The notes below the pieces were generated by a model. It was given only the letters and a program-made list of their open reading frames with translations. It searched no databases and was not told the DNA's origin. Positions 30,425-38,582 of a stretch of DNA of 64,000 nt are shown here, one piece after another. Made by a program: the position numbers and the translations under genes. The stretch spans positions 110,537-174,536 of the forward strand of contig NZ_CANLVF010000008.1 of NCBI RefSeq assembly GCF_947494555.1, read 5' to 3'. Numbering within the stretch: the stretch's first letter is position 1; each line of letters starts with the position of its first letter. The stretch comes from an uncultured Roseibium sp. (GTDB lineage: Bacteria; Pseudomonadota; Alphaproteobacteria; Rhizobiales; Stappiaceae).

Positions 30425-32035
30425 ATGAAAAAACACGTTGTAGCCACCTTGAGCGCCCTGCCGGACCGCGATCCGCAATATGCGCTTGTCGCCGATGTCG
30501 ACTTGGTGGTCGTCCGGTTCGATGACGACATCTCGGTCTTTTACGGCAGATGCCTGCACCGCGGCGCTTTGATGTCCGACGGCTACGTAGATGGCGACAA
30601 TCTGATCTGCGGCGTTCATTATTGGGACTACCGCGTCGACAGCGGCGTTTCGGAATATAACAATTCCGAGGCCCTGCCCAAGTTCACCAGCTGGGTTGAA
30701 GGGGACGAGGTCTGCGTCGACGAGGACGAGATTGCCGCCTGGGGGAAGGAAAACCCCCAGCCGTTTCAGCGCGAGCAGTATCTGGGTCTTTACGCCGACA
30801 CAAGCCACGGCACCGAGGAAGAGCCCTATAACGGACTGATCCAGCAATATGCGCGCGATGGCCTCACCAAGACAGGTCACCACGGCCGGGTCGATGCGAT
30901 GGGCGTGCCGCGCACGCAGTTGCCCGACTGGGACGACATCCAGATCCTGACCGCACAATTGCAGCGCTTTCCGCTTCTCGATGACGATCCCGTCGGCACC
31001 GACGTCGTCATCGGACCCAACGCGCAAAAGCCCCTCCGCCTCAAGATCCCGCTTTTTGTCTCCGACATGAGTTTCGGTGCCTTGTCCGAACCCGCAAAAG
31101 TGTCCCTCGCCCGTGGTGCGGAATTAGCGGGCACTGGCATCTGTTCCGGGGAAGGCGGTATGCTTCCGGAAGAGCAGGAAGCCAATTCCCGCTATTTCTA
31201 TGAGCTCGCTTCGGCCCGCTTCGGCTTCGACTGGGCAAAGCTCGACCGGGTTCAGGCGTTCCATTTCAAGGGCGGTCAGGGTGCCAAAACGGGCACCGGA
31301 GGACACCTGCCCGGCGCCAAGGTGAAAGGCAAGATCGCCGAAGTGAGGGGCCTCGAGGAAGGCACCGACGCCATTTCACCACCGCGTTTTCCGGACTGGA
31401 CGGATTGCGCACAGGTCAAGGAATTCGCTGATGAGGTGCGTACGCGGACCGGCGGCATTCCGATAGGCTACAAGCTGTCGGCGCAGCATATCGAGAAGGA
31501 TATCGACGCAGCGCTTGAGGTCGGCGTCGACTACATCATCCTTGACGGGCGCGGCGGTGGCACCGGCGCTGCACCGATCATTTTCCGCGACAACATCTCC
31601 GTCCCGACGATCCCGGCCCTCGCCCGCGCGCGGCGTCATCTGGACAAATCCGGCAGGCCCGACGTCAGCCTGGTGATCACAGGGGGCCTGCGCAAACCCG
31701 CCGACTTCGTGAAAGCTATGGCACTCGGTGCAGATGCCATCGCCGTTTCCAATGCGGCCATGCAGGCCATTGGCTGCATCGCCATGCGCGCCTGTCACAC
31801 CAACAACTGTCCCGTCGGCATTGCCACGCAGAAACCGCATCTCGTCAGCCGCCTTCAGATCGAAAAATCCGCGCGGCAGCTGACCAATTTCTTTGAGGCC
31901 TCCGTCGAGCTGATGCAGGTGATGGCGCGGGCCTGCGGATACGCGCACCTGAACGAATTCAACCCGGACGATCTGACAACCTGGAAGCGGGAAATGTCCG
32001 ACCTGTCCGGCATCGCCTATGGCGGTGTCGCCTAA
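30425..32035 (+). CDS. Rieske [2Fe-2S] domain fused to FMN-binding glutamate synthase (GltB-like) domain
   Basis: Rieske CLHRG-...-CGVHYWDY; GltB-like VSDMSFGALSEPAKVSLARGAELAGTGICSGEGG, HFKGGQGAKTGTGGHLPGAKV, CHTNNCPVGIATQ. Confidence 0.9.
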   Translation: MKKHVVATLSALPDRDPQYALVADVDLVVVRFDDDISVFYGRCLHRGALMSDGYVDGDNLICGVHYWDYRVDSGVSEYNNSEALPKFTSWVEGDEVCVDEDEIAAWGKENPQPFQREQYLGLYADTSHGTEEEPYNGLIQQYARDGLTKTGHHGRVDAMGVPRTQLPDWDDIQILTAQLQRFPLLDDDPVGTDVVIGPNAQKPLRLKIPLFVSDMSFGALSEPAKVSLARGAELAGTGICSGEGGMLPEEQEANSRYFYELASARFGFDWAKLDRVQAFHFKGGQGAKTGTGGHLPGAKVKGKIAEVRGLEEGTDAISPPRFPDWTDCAQVKEFADEVRTRTGGIPIGYKLSAQHIEKDIDAALEVGVDYIILDGRGGGTGAAPIIFRDNISVPTIPALARARRHLDKSGRPDVSLVITGGLRKPADFVKAMALGADAIAVSNAAMQAIGCIAMRACHTNNCPVGIATQKPHLVSRLQIEKSARQLTNFFEASVELMQVMARACGYAHLNEFNPDDLTTWKREMSDLSGIAYGGVA

Positions 32036-32053
32036 TCCGGTCAGGATATTTTG

Positions 32054-34042
32054 AGGGAGACCATGATGAACACTCAATCGCTTGACTGGATCAGGATCGG
32101 TCATACCGACGATTTGCCGGAAGGCCGCGTCAAGACCGTAACCGCCCGCACGACATCCATCTGCCTGTCTCACTTCGATGGGCAGTGGGCCGCCATGGAA
32201 AATCACTGCCCGCATCAGCGTGGTCCGCTTGGCGAGGGTTCCATCGAGAAGGGAACGGACGGAAAGTGCTGGATACGCTGTCCGTGGCACGGTTGGGATT
32301 TCGATCCGCTTACCGGCAAGCCCCCGGGCGGACACGAAGACAGCGGTCAGCAGGTCTACCCGCTCAAGATTGAGAACAATGAGATCTTCGTCGGGCTCGA
32401 AGCCGAACCGGAGCACGAGCGCACCGCAACCGACGTCATGGCCGAGACCATGGTCAACTGGGGCGTAAAGCGCGTCTTCGGCATGGTCGGCCACTCCAAT
32501 CTCGGCCTTGCCGATGCAATCCGGCTGCAGGTCAACAAAGGTAATCTGGGCTTCGTCGGCATCCGCCATGAAGGTGCCGCGGCGTTTGCGGCCTCCGCCT
32601 ACGGCAAGCTGACGGGCAAGCCCGCCGGTTGTCTGACCATTGCCGGCCCGGGTGCGACCAATCTTCTGACCGGCCTTTGGGACGCCAAGGTCGATCGCGC
32701 ACCAGTCCTGGCCCTCACCGGTCAGGTTCAGACCCAGGTGTTTGGCCCGGGTGCGTTTCAGGACATTGATCTGAAATCGGCCTTTGATGCGGTGTCCAGA
32801 TTCTCCCAGCCCGTCCTGAGCACCTCCAACCATGCCGAACTCATGTCGCTCGCACTCAAGACAGCCATTGTCGAACGGGATGTCGCCAATCTGATTTTCC
32901 CGGACGATGTCCAGACGATCCCGAGCGAAAAACCGGCTGGCCGTCCGGAAGGGCGCCTCGGCGGAACGGAGATCTCGCCCTCGCCGGACGATCTCGCCAA
33001 GGCGGCCGAGATGATCAACGGCGCGAAACGCCCAACGATCGTGCTCGGCTACGGCGCCAAGGATGTACGCGACAAGGTCATCGCGCTGGCCGAAAAGATC
33101 GGCGCGCCGGTGATGACCACCTTCAAGGGCAAGGGACTGATCCCGGACACGCACCCGCTTGCAGCAGGCGTGCTCGGCCGGTCCGGGACGCCCATCGCCA
33201 GTTGGTTCATGAACGAGGCGGACCTCATCATTTCGCTCGGTTCTTCCTTTGCCAACCACACCGGGATCGCGCCCTACAAGCCGATCATCCAGGTGGATTT
33301 CGAGCGCATGCAGCTCGGCAAGTTCCATCCGGTGACGCTTCCGGTCTGGGGTGAAATCGGCACATTCTGCAATGCTGTATCAGGCTCCGTCTCGCAAGCC
33401 GACGATGCTGCAGACCAAAGGGCAGAACTTGTCGAACGATGGGCCATCTGGCGCGAGGAAAAGGAAACGCGGCTGTCGGAAAATCACGGCGGCGGCATTC
33501 ATTCCGCGGCGGTGTTCAAGGCACTGACGGAACTTTGCCCGGACGATGCCATCATCCCCGTCGATGTCGGCAACAACACCTACTCATTCGGCCGCTATTT
33601 CGAACCGCGTGGTCAGAGGATCCTGATGTCCGGCTATCTCGGCTCCATCGGATTCAGTCTGCCGGCCGCGCTCGGAGCCTGGTGCGCAACACAGGACTTC
33701 GAGGAATACAGGGGTCGCAAAGTCATCTCGATTTCTGGCGACGGCGGCTTCGGTCAATACGCGATGGAATTCACCACCGCCGTCAAATACGGCATGAACA
33801 TCACGCATATTCTTCTCAACAACTCCGAACTTGGAAAGATCTCCAAGGAACAGCGGTCCGGAGAATGGCCGGTCTGGGAGACCAATCTCACCAACCCGTC
33901 CTTCGCCGCCTTCGCCCGTCTTTGCGGCGGCCATGGCCACCGTGTCACGGAGGCATCCGAACTTTCCGATGCCATCGCCAATGCGATCGCCCATGACGGA
34001 CCCTCGCTTGTGGAAATAGTAACCGACGCGGATCTGGTGTGA
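32054..34042 (+). CDS. Rieske [2Fe-2S] domain fused to thiamine-diphosphate-dependent (acetolactate synthase/pyruvate oxidase-like) enzyme
   Basis: CPHQRG...CPWHGWDF; RHEGAAAFAASAYGKLTGKPAGCLTIAGPGATNLLTGL; ThDP motif GDGGFGQYAMEFTTAVKYGMNITHILLNN. ORF track begins at 32051. Confidence 0.9.
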   Translation, partial: RETMMNTQSLDWIRIGHTDDLPEGRVKTVTARTTSICLSHFDGQWAAMENHCPHQRGPLGEGSIEKGTDGKCWIRCPWHGWDFDPLTGKPPGGHEDSGQQVYPLKIENNEIFVGLEAEPEHERTATDVMAETMVNWGVKRVFGMVGHSNLGLADAIRLQVNKGNLGFVGIRHEGAAAFAASAYGKLTGKPAGCLTIAGPGATNLLTGLWDAKVDRAPVLALTGQVQTQVFGPGAFQDIDLKSAFDAVSRFSQPVLSTSNHAELMSLALKTAIVERDVANLIFPDDVQTIPSEKPAGRPEGRLGGTEISPSPDDLAKAAEMINGAKRPTIVLGYGAKDVRDKVIALAEKIGAPVMTTFKGKGLIPDTHPLAAGVLGRSGTPIASWFMNEADLIISLGSSFANHTGIAPYKPIIQVDFERMQLGKFHPVTLPVWGEIGTFCNAVSGSVSQADDAADQRAELVERWAIWREEKETRLSENHGGGIHSAAVFKALTELCPDDAIIPVDVGNNTYSFGRYFEPRGQRILMSGYLGSIGFSLPAALGAWCATQDFEEYRGRKVISISGDGGFGQYAMEFTTAVKYGMNITHILLNNSELGKISKEQRSGEWPVWETNLTNPSFAAFARLCGGHGHRVTEASELSDAIANAIAHDGPSLVEIVTDADLV

Positions 34043-34064
34043 TTGGGCTTCGCTCAAACCGCGG

Positions 34065-34171
34065 CCTCATCCTGAGGAGGACCGGAAGGTCCGTCTCGAA
34101 GGATCGGACAAAAGGTCTGTATCAGTTGGCCCATCCTTCGAGACAGCGCTTTGCGCTTCCTCAGGATGAGG
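34065..34171. repeat. Dispersed intergenic palindromic repeat, family B, full copy
   Basis: Nested inverted repeats CCTCATCCTGAGGA...TCCTCAGGATGAGG and GTCTCGAAGGAT...ATCCTTCGAGAC. Confidence 0.85.
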
Positions 34172-34246
34172 CTAATTTTAACTCCCAGGTGCGAAAACAA
34201 CCGCTCCAGCCGGGACGACAAGTCGACAGAATGTGGGGAATTAAGA

Positions 34247-34468
34247 TTGCAAAGTGCAGCATTACTTCTTGAGCTTGGCCGCTGGTACCTGATGGCCGGC
34301 GGCGTCGTGGCGGCCGCATTTCTTGTCTTTGGCATCGATCGGGTGGAACCGTCCGCGCGCGGTTCCTACGCGTTTCGGCCCCTTCTGATACCGGGCATCT
34401 GCCTGATCTGGCCGCTGGTGCTGTATCGCTGGTTCACCCTGGAAAAACATGGAGAAGACGCTCGGTGA
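34247..34468 (+). CDS. Small membrane protein, probable TTG start
   Basis: LQSAALLLELGRWYLMAGGVVAAAFLVFGIDRVEPSARGSYAFRPLLIPGICLIWPLVLYRWFTLEKHGEDAR; GGGGAA upstream; overlaps the next gene by 4 nt. Confidence 0.65.
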   Translation: MQSAALLLELGRWYLMAGGVVAAAFLVFGIDRVEPSARGSYAFRPLLIPGICLIWPLVLYRWFTLEKHGEDAR

Positions 34469-34638
34469 AACGCGCTCATCGCACAGCTCACGCCCGGATC
34501 TGGACGATCCTCGGTATCTTGCTGCCTCTGGCATTCTTCACGGTCTTGACCCTTCGGCAGACACCTCCGGCGGACCGACCCGCCATTCTCGTTGAAGCGC
34601 CAGCAGGCGATCCAAACGGCGCGGAGGCATCTCAATGA
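34465..34638 (+). CDS. Small single-TM protein, GTG start
   Basis: Manual translation VKRAHRTAHARIWTILGILLPLAFFTVLTLRQTPPADRPAILVEAPAGDPNGAEASQ*; GTGA and ATGA overlaps with both neighbours; absent from ORF track. Confidence 0.7.
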   Translation: MKRAHRTAHARIWTILGILLPLAFFTVLTLRQTPPADRPAILVEAPAGDPNGAEASQ

Positions 34639-35702
34639 GTGTGCAATACACACCGGTCATCTGGAACCGGAACAAGATCTTCTACGACGCCGTGCTGCTG
34701 ATTGCGGTCGCGCTTTACCTCTATATCTACATCCGTGTCGCACCCGGCTACGAGGATGTCACCAAGCCGATTGACGGTGCAATCCTGCGCATGAGGGCGT
34801 TCGGCAGCTGTGCCTTTCTGATGCTGACGGTGATCTTGTGCATCGGACCGCTCGCACGCCTCGACCGGCGGTTCCTGCCACTCCTCTACAATCGCCGGCA
34901 TTTCGGCGTGATGACGGCGGGCATCGCAGCTGTCCACGCCAACTATGTCCTGACCTGGTACTACAATTTCTCACCGACCGACAAATATGTCGCTCTTCTG
35001 TCTTCAAACACCAACTATGGGCAGGTCCTCGGATTTCCCTTTGAAACCTTGGGGATCGCGGCGCTTCTGATCCTGTTTGTACTCGCTGCGACCAGCCACG
35101 ACTTCTGGCTTAGCTTTCTGGGCGCGCCGATCTGGAAAGCGCTGCATATGTTCATTTATGCTGCCTACGCATGCGTTGTCCTGCATGTAGCGCTCGGCGC
35201 GCTTCAGGGCGCGGGAGATCCGATCTTTACCAGCGTCGTTGCGGCGAGCGTTGTCCTTGTATCGGGACTTCACTTTGCCACCGGCCGCATGGAAGCCCGG
35301 CGGGACCGGGGCGAAGAGACGGCCAAGGCATCGCTTCAGGAGAAAGGCTGGCTGGTCGCAGGAGAGTTGGATGAGATCGACGATGACTGCGCCAAGGTCG
35401 TAACTTTGTCGGACGACGAACGGGTTGCCATTTTCAAGTACGACGGCAAGCTGTCGGCGATCACCAATGCCTGTGCGCACCAGAACGGCCCGCTCGGAGA
35501 AGGCAAGGTGCTCTGGGGCTGCATTACCTGCCCCTGGCACGGTTATCAGTACAATCTCAGCGACGGCCGCGCACCGGCACCGTTCACCGAAAAGATCTCG
35601 ACCTACAAACTGAAATTGATCGGATCGACAATCCTGCTTGATCCGAATGCGCTGCCACCCGGCACCCATGTGGACCCAGTCGAAATCGGAGAAGCGGCAT
35701 GA
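34635..35702 (+). CDS. Ferric-reductase-like transmembrane domain protein with C-terminal Rieske domain
   Basis: Six-TM-like core with His pairs (HFGVMTAGIAAVHANYV, ALHMFIYAAYACVVLHVAL); CAHQNGPLGEGKVLWGCITCPWHGYQY. Confidence 0.88.
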   Translation: MSVQYTPVIWNRNKIFYDAVLLIAVALYLYIYIRVAPGYEDVTKPIDGAILRMRAFGSCAFLMLTVILCIGPLARLDRRFLPLLYNRRHFGVMTAGIAAVHANYVLTWYYNFSPTDKYVALLSSNTNYGQVLGFPFETLGIAALLILFVLAATSHDFWLSFLGAPIWKALHMFIYAAYACVVLHVALGALQGAGDPIFTSVVAASVVLVSGLHFATGRMEARRDRGEETAKASLQEKGWLVAGELDEIDDDCAKVVTLSDDERVAIFKYDGKLSAITNACAHQNGPLGEGKVLWGCITCPWHGYQYNLSDGRAPAPFTEKISTYKLKLIGSTILLDPNALPPGTHVDPVEIGEAA

Positions 35703-36460
35703 GCTGGAGACAGACGAAAGACGCCCCCTTCTACGTCGGCTACCTGAATGCGGTGCCGAAGCAGCTGGTCATGTTCCTCGTTGTCTTCTCTGTCTGTTTT
35801 GCAGGCGGCCTTGGAATCGCGGCACTCGCGCTTTCGTCAACGCAGAACGATCCGGGCAACGGTGGTTTCCAATGGGGCAACCGGTTTGAGAATGTCGGTG
35901 TCCTCGAACTGCGTCCCTATCCCGTTCTTCGGGTGCCGGCGGACGGCGAAACCCCTGCGCGAACCTATATGCTTGCCGGCCAGGGAAAACGCGGAGCATT
36001 CAGTCAGGCGGAAAAAAACCAGGACGGTCCCGTAACCTTGCGCGGCGTTCCAGTCAATCGCGGGGATCTCACCATGATCCAGGTCGGGCGGGTTGAGGCC
36101 GTCGAAGGAAATGCTCCCGACTTTACACCCGCAGGACCTGTGCCGCTCGGCCGCTGGAAACTGACCGGAGAAATCTGTGACGGCAAGTGTTACGCCGGGG
36201 CCATGCGCCCGGGCCGCGGCCTTGCCCACAAGGCCTGCGCAGATCTCTGCCTGACAGGTGGCATACCGCCGGTCTTCGTCTCGTCTGGCCCGGTTGAAAA
36301 CCGCAATTTCTTTTTGATGGCCGATCAGGACGGGAACCTGATCGGTGACGAAATCAAACCATTGCTGGCGCTTTACGTTGAACTGGAGGGCGACGTCGAA
36401 CGCCTCGATGATCTGATGGTCTTCAAGGTAGACCTTGCAAAGGCGAGGATCCTGAAATGA
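35699..36460 (+). CDS. Membrane-anchored hypothetical protein with Cys/His-rich motif
   Basis: N-terminal TM, then GEICDGKCYAGAMRPGRGLAHKACADLCLTGGIPPVFV; overlaps both flanking genes. Confidence 0.75.
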   Translation: MSWRQTKDAPFYVGYLNAVPKQLVMFLVVFSVCFAGGLGIAALALSSTQNDPGNGGFQWGNRFENVGVLELRPYPVLRVPADGETPARTYMLAGQGKRGAFSQAEKNQDGPVTLRGVPVNRGDLTMIQVGRVEAVEGNAPDFTPAGPVPLGRWKLTGEICDGKCYAGAMRPGRGLAHKACADLCLTGGIPPVFVSSGPVENRNFFLMADQDGNLIGDEIKPLLALYVELEGDVERLDDLMVFKVDLAKARILK

Positions 36461-36711
36461 GCGAAGACAAATCATCAGAGCCTGGTGCGATAACCATCGT
36501 CATCTCGCTGATCCTGACGACAGCCCTTACGGCTGTTGCCTATTACGCCTGGACATACGCCAATATTGGTGCGCGCCAATGGGATGTAACCAAGAACAGC
36601 CTGACAACGGACCTCCGCTTTTTCGTCGGGCTGCTGGCGGTCTTTGTTGTCCTGACATTCCTCGACAAGATCATCGAGTTCGTGAAATCGAAGATTGGCG
36701 ACGGGCACTGA
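36457..36711 (+). CDS. Small two-TM hypothetical protein
   Basis: MSEDKSSEPGAITIVISLILTTALTAVAYYAWTYANIG...FFVGLLAVFVVLTFLDKIIEFV; ATGA overlap. Confidence 0.75.
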   Translation: MSEDKSSEPGAITIVISLILTTALTAVAYYAWTYANIGARQWDVTKNSLTTDLRFFVGLLAVFVVLTFLDKIIEFVKSKIGDGH

Positions 36712-36717
36712 AGCACC

Positions 36718-37515
36718 TTAGCGCTCGTCAATCAGGTCCATCAGCAGGTCGTTGAAACGGACAGGTTCTTCCATATGCGGTGCGTGGCCGGAGCTTTCGA
36801 AGAGGTGCAGCTGAAAGTCCGGCACATTCTTTTCATGCCAGCGATGGACGCCTTGACCGTACAGTTGGCTCCTGCGCCCCGCGACCAGGTGAAACGGTAA
36901 GGGGAAATCCTGCAAAAGCGGACGGAAGTCCTGGGCTGTCAGCGAGGCCCACATCGGTTTCAAAAGTGCCGGATCGGCCTTGGCGATCTCTGCGCCAACT
37001 TTTTCCTTCCGTTCCTGCCCAACGGGCAATCCGTGCGCGAAGAGCCGGCTCGCGATCCGCCCCGGCAGCTTCGGCCAGTCCGGAACAATGGCATCAAGAA
37101 ACACCTGGTTGAGCTCCGAATTGAGCCCGTTCAGCGTGCCGTTTTGCCAGGTGGACGTGTTCAGCACTTTCGGTGTCATGTCGATTGCAACGAAGGAAGA
37201 AAGCCTGTCCGGACCGAAACGCTCGATCATCGAATAAGCAACGAGGGCTCCCATGGACCAGCCGCAGACAACGGCGCCTGTGATATCTCGCCTAACCAGT
37301 TCGGCATGGACTGCATCAGCAGCCGCTTCGATCGTCAATGGCAGATGGTTGCCGGTGTGCCCGTGACCTGGAAGATCCGGAACAAGACAGCGGGCATGCG
37401 CCATGAGGCCGTCAATCTGGCTTTGAAAGAACTGGCCCGTACACGACCAGCCGTGAATGAGCACCAGGGGGCGTCCTGCTCCGACGTCGCGAATGTAAAG
37501 TCCCTTGTTGCTCAA
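36718..37515 (-). CDS. Alpha/beta hydrolase (probable TTG start)
   Basis: RPLVLIHGWSCTGQFF, VVCGWSMGALVAYSMI, SSGHAPHMEEPVRFNDLL; TTG 37515 overlaps livM stop; the 868-aa ORF-track entry includes antisense N-terminal read-through. Confidence 0.85.
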   Translation of the reverse strand: MSNKGLYIRDVGAGRPLVLIHGWSCTGQFFQSQIDGLMAHARCLVPDLPGHGHTGNHLPLTIEAAADAVHAELVRRDITGAVVCGWSMGALVAYSMIERFGPDRLSSFVAIDMTPKVLNTSTWQNGTLNGLNSELNQVFLDAIVPDWPKLPGRIASRLFAHGLPVGQERKEKVGAEIAKADPALLKPMWASLTAQDFRPLLQDFPLPFHLVAGRRSQLYGQGVHRWHEKNVPDFQLHLFESSGHAPHMEEPVRFNDLLMDLIDER

Positions 37516-38573
37516 GCACGCCCCGCCCGCAGTCTTCCGACGATCCCGCTCGGAAAGAAATAAACCGAGAGAACAAATAGCACGCCGAGCCAAAGCAGCC
37601 ATCGTTCCGGTGCAACGAGTGTGGAAACCAGCGGTACGGCGCTTGTCGCCTCCGCGGCAACGCCCATCAGGTTCTGCAAATAGGTCTGCGCCAGGATGAA
37701 CAGGGTCGCTCCGAGAACGGCTCCATAGAGCGTGCCCATGCCCCCAATGACGACCATCAGCAGAATGTCGATCATGATCTCCATCGACAGGGTTGTGGCC
37801 GGGCCTGTGTAGCGTAGCCAGATCGCCAGCAATGACCCGGCAAACGCCGCCATGACAGCGGAAAGGACCGTTGCGGTGGTGCGATACCAGACCACCTTGT
37901 ACCCGATCGCTTCTGCCCGGAACGCATTGTCCCGAACGGCCTTGAGCGTCCGCCCGAATGGCGAATTGACGATCCGCAACATGACCAGAAACAGCATCAG
38001 TGAGGCAAAAAACACGAGGTAGTAGGCCAGAAGCTTTCCGTTTATCCGGACGCCGAAGACTTTTTCCTGAACGAGCTTGAAGGCCGGTGTCAGCTCGCGC
38101 GGGATCTTGTAGTTGAGCCCGTCCTCGCCGCCTGTCAGCCAGGACATCTGCGAAACGAAAACCGCGAACGCGCTTGCAACGGCCAGCGTCACCATGGCGA
38201 AGAAGATCGCCTTGACGCGCAGCGAGAAAAGACCGATTGCAAGGGCAAAGACGGCCGCAACAAGCGCGCCGGCGAGCGTGCCCCAGACGAGCGACCCGTA
38301 GCTCGGACCGGACGTGCTGAGCGCAAGTGCGGTGCCATAAGCACCAATGCCGAAGAACATGGTATGCGCAAAGGAGACGATCCCCGAATAACCGAGCAAG
38401 AGATCGTAACTCGCCACCAGGACGATGAAGATGCAGATCCGCGCTGCCGTCTCGAGCGACTTTGTCCCCGGGAACAGGAACGGTGCAAAAGCGAGCGAAA
38501 TCAGGACCGCTACGAGCAGCAAAGTCAGAAGACCGCTGCGCGGTGTGTCGCCGGAAAGAAGTCTGGTGAGCAT
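37512..38573 (-). CDS. livM: Branched-chain amino acid-type ABC transporter permease (LivM-like)
   Basis: YDLLLGYSGIVSFAHTMFFGIGAYG, FGRTLKAVRDNAFRAEAIGY, GGMGTLYGAVLGA. Confidence 0.92.
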   Translation of the reverse strand: MLTRLLSGDTPRSGLLTLLLVAVLISLAFAPFLFPGTKSLETAARICIFIVLVASYDLLLGYSGIVSFAHTMFFGIGAYGTALALSTSGPSYGSLVWGTLAGALVAAVFALAIGLFSLRVKAIFFAMVTLAVASAFAVFVSQMSWLTGGEDGLNYKIPRELTPAFKLVQEKVFGVRINGKLLAYYLVFFASLMLFLVMLRIVNSPFGRTLKAVRDNAFRAEAIGYKVVWYRTTATVLSAVMAAFAGSLLAIWLRYTGPATTLSMEIMIDILLMVVIGGMGTLYGAVLGATLFILAQTYLQNLMGVAAEATSAVPLVSTLVAPERWLLWLGVLFVLSVYFFPSGIVGRLRAGRA

Positions 38574-38582
38574 GCCTGTCCC

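Noticed and set aside
31376-33328. 650-aa minus-strand ORF across the Rieske-GltB and Rieske-ThDP genes
   Set aside because: Spans two convincing plus-strand genes and their junction; low-complexity antisense translation. Considered as a possible overlapping gene but no motif supports it.
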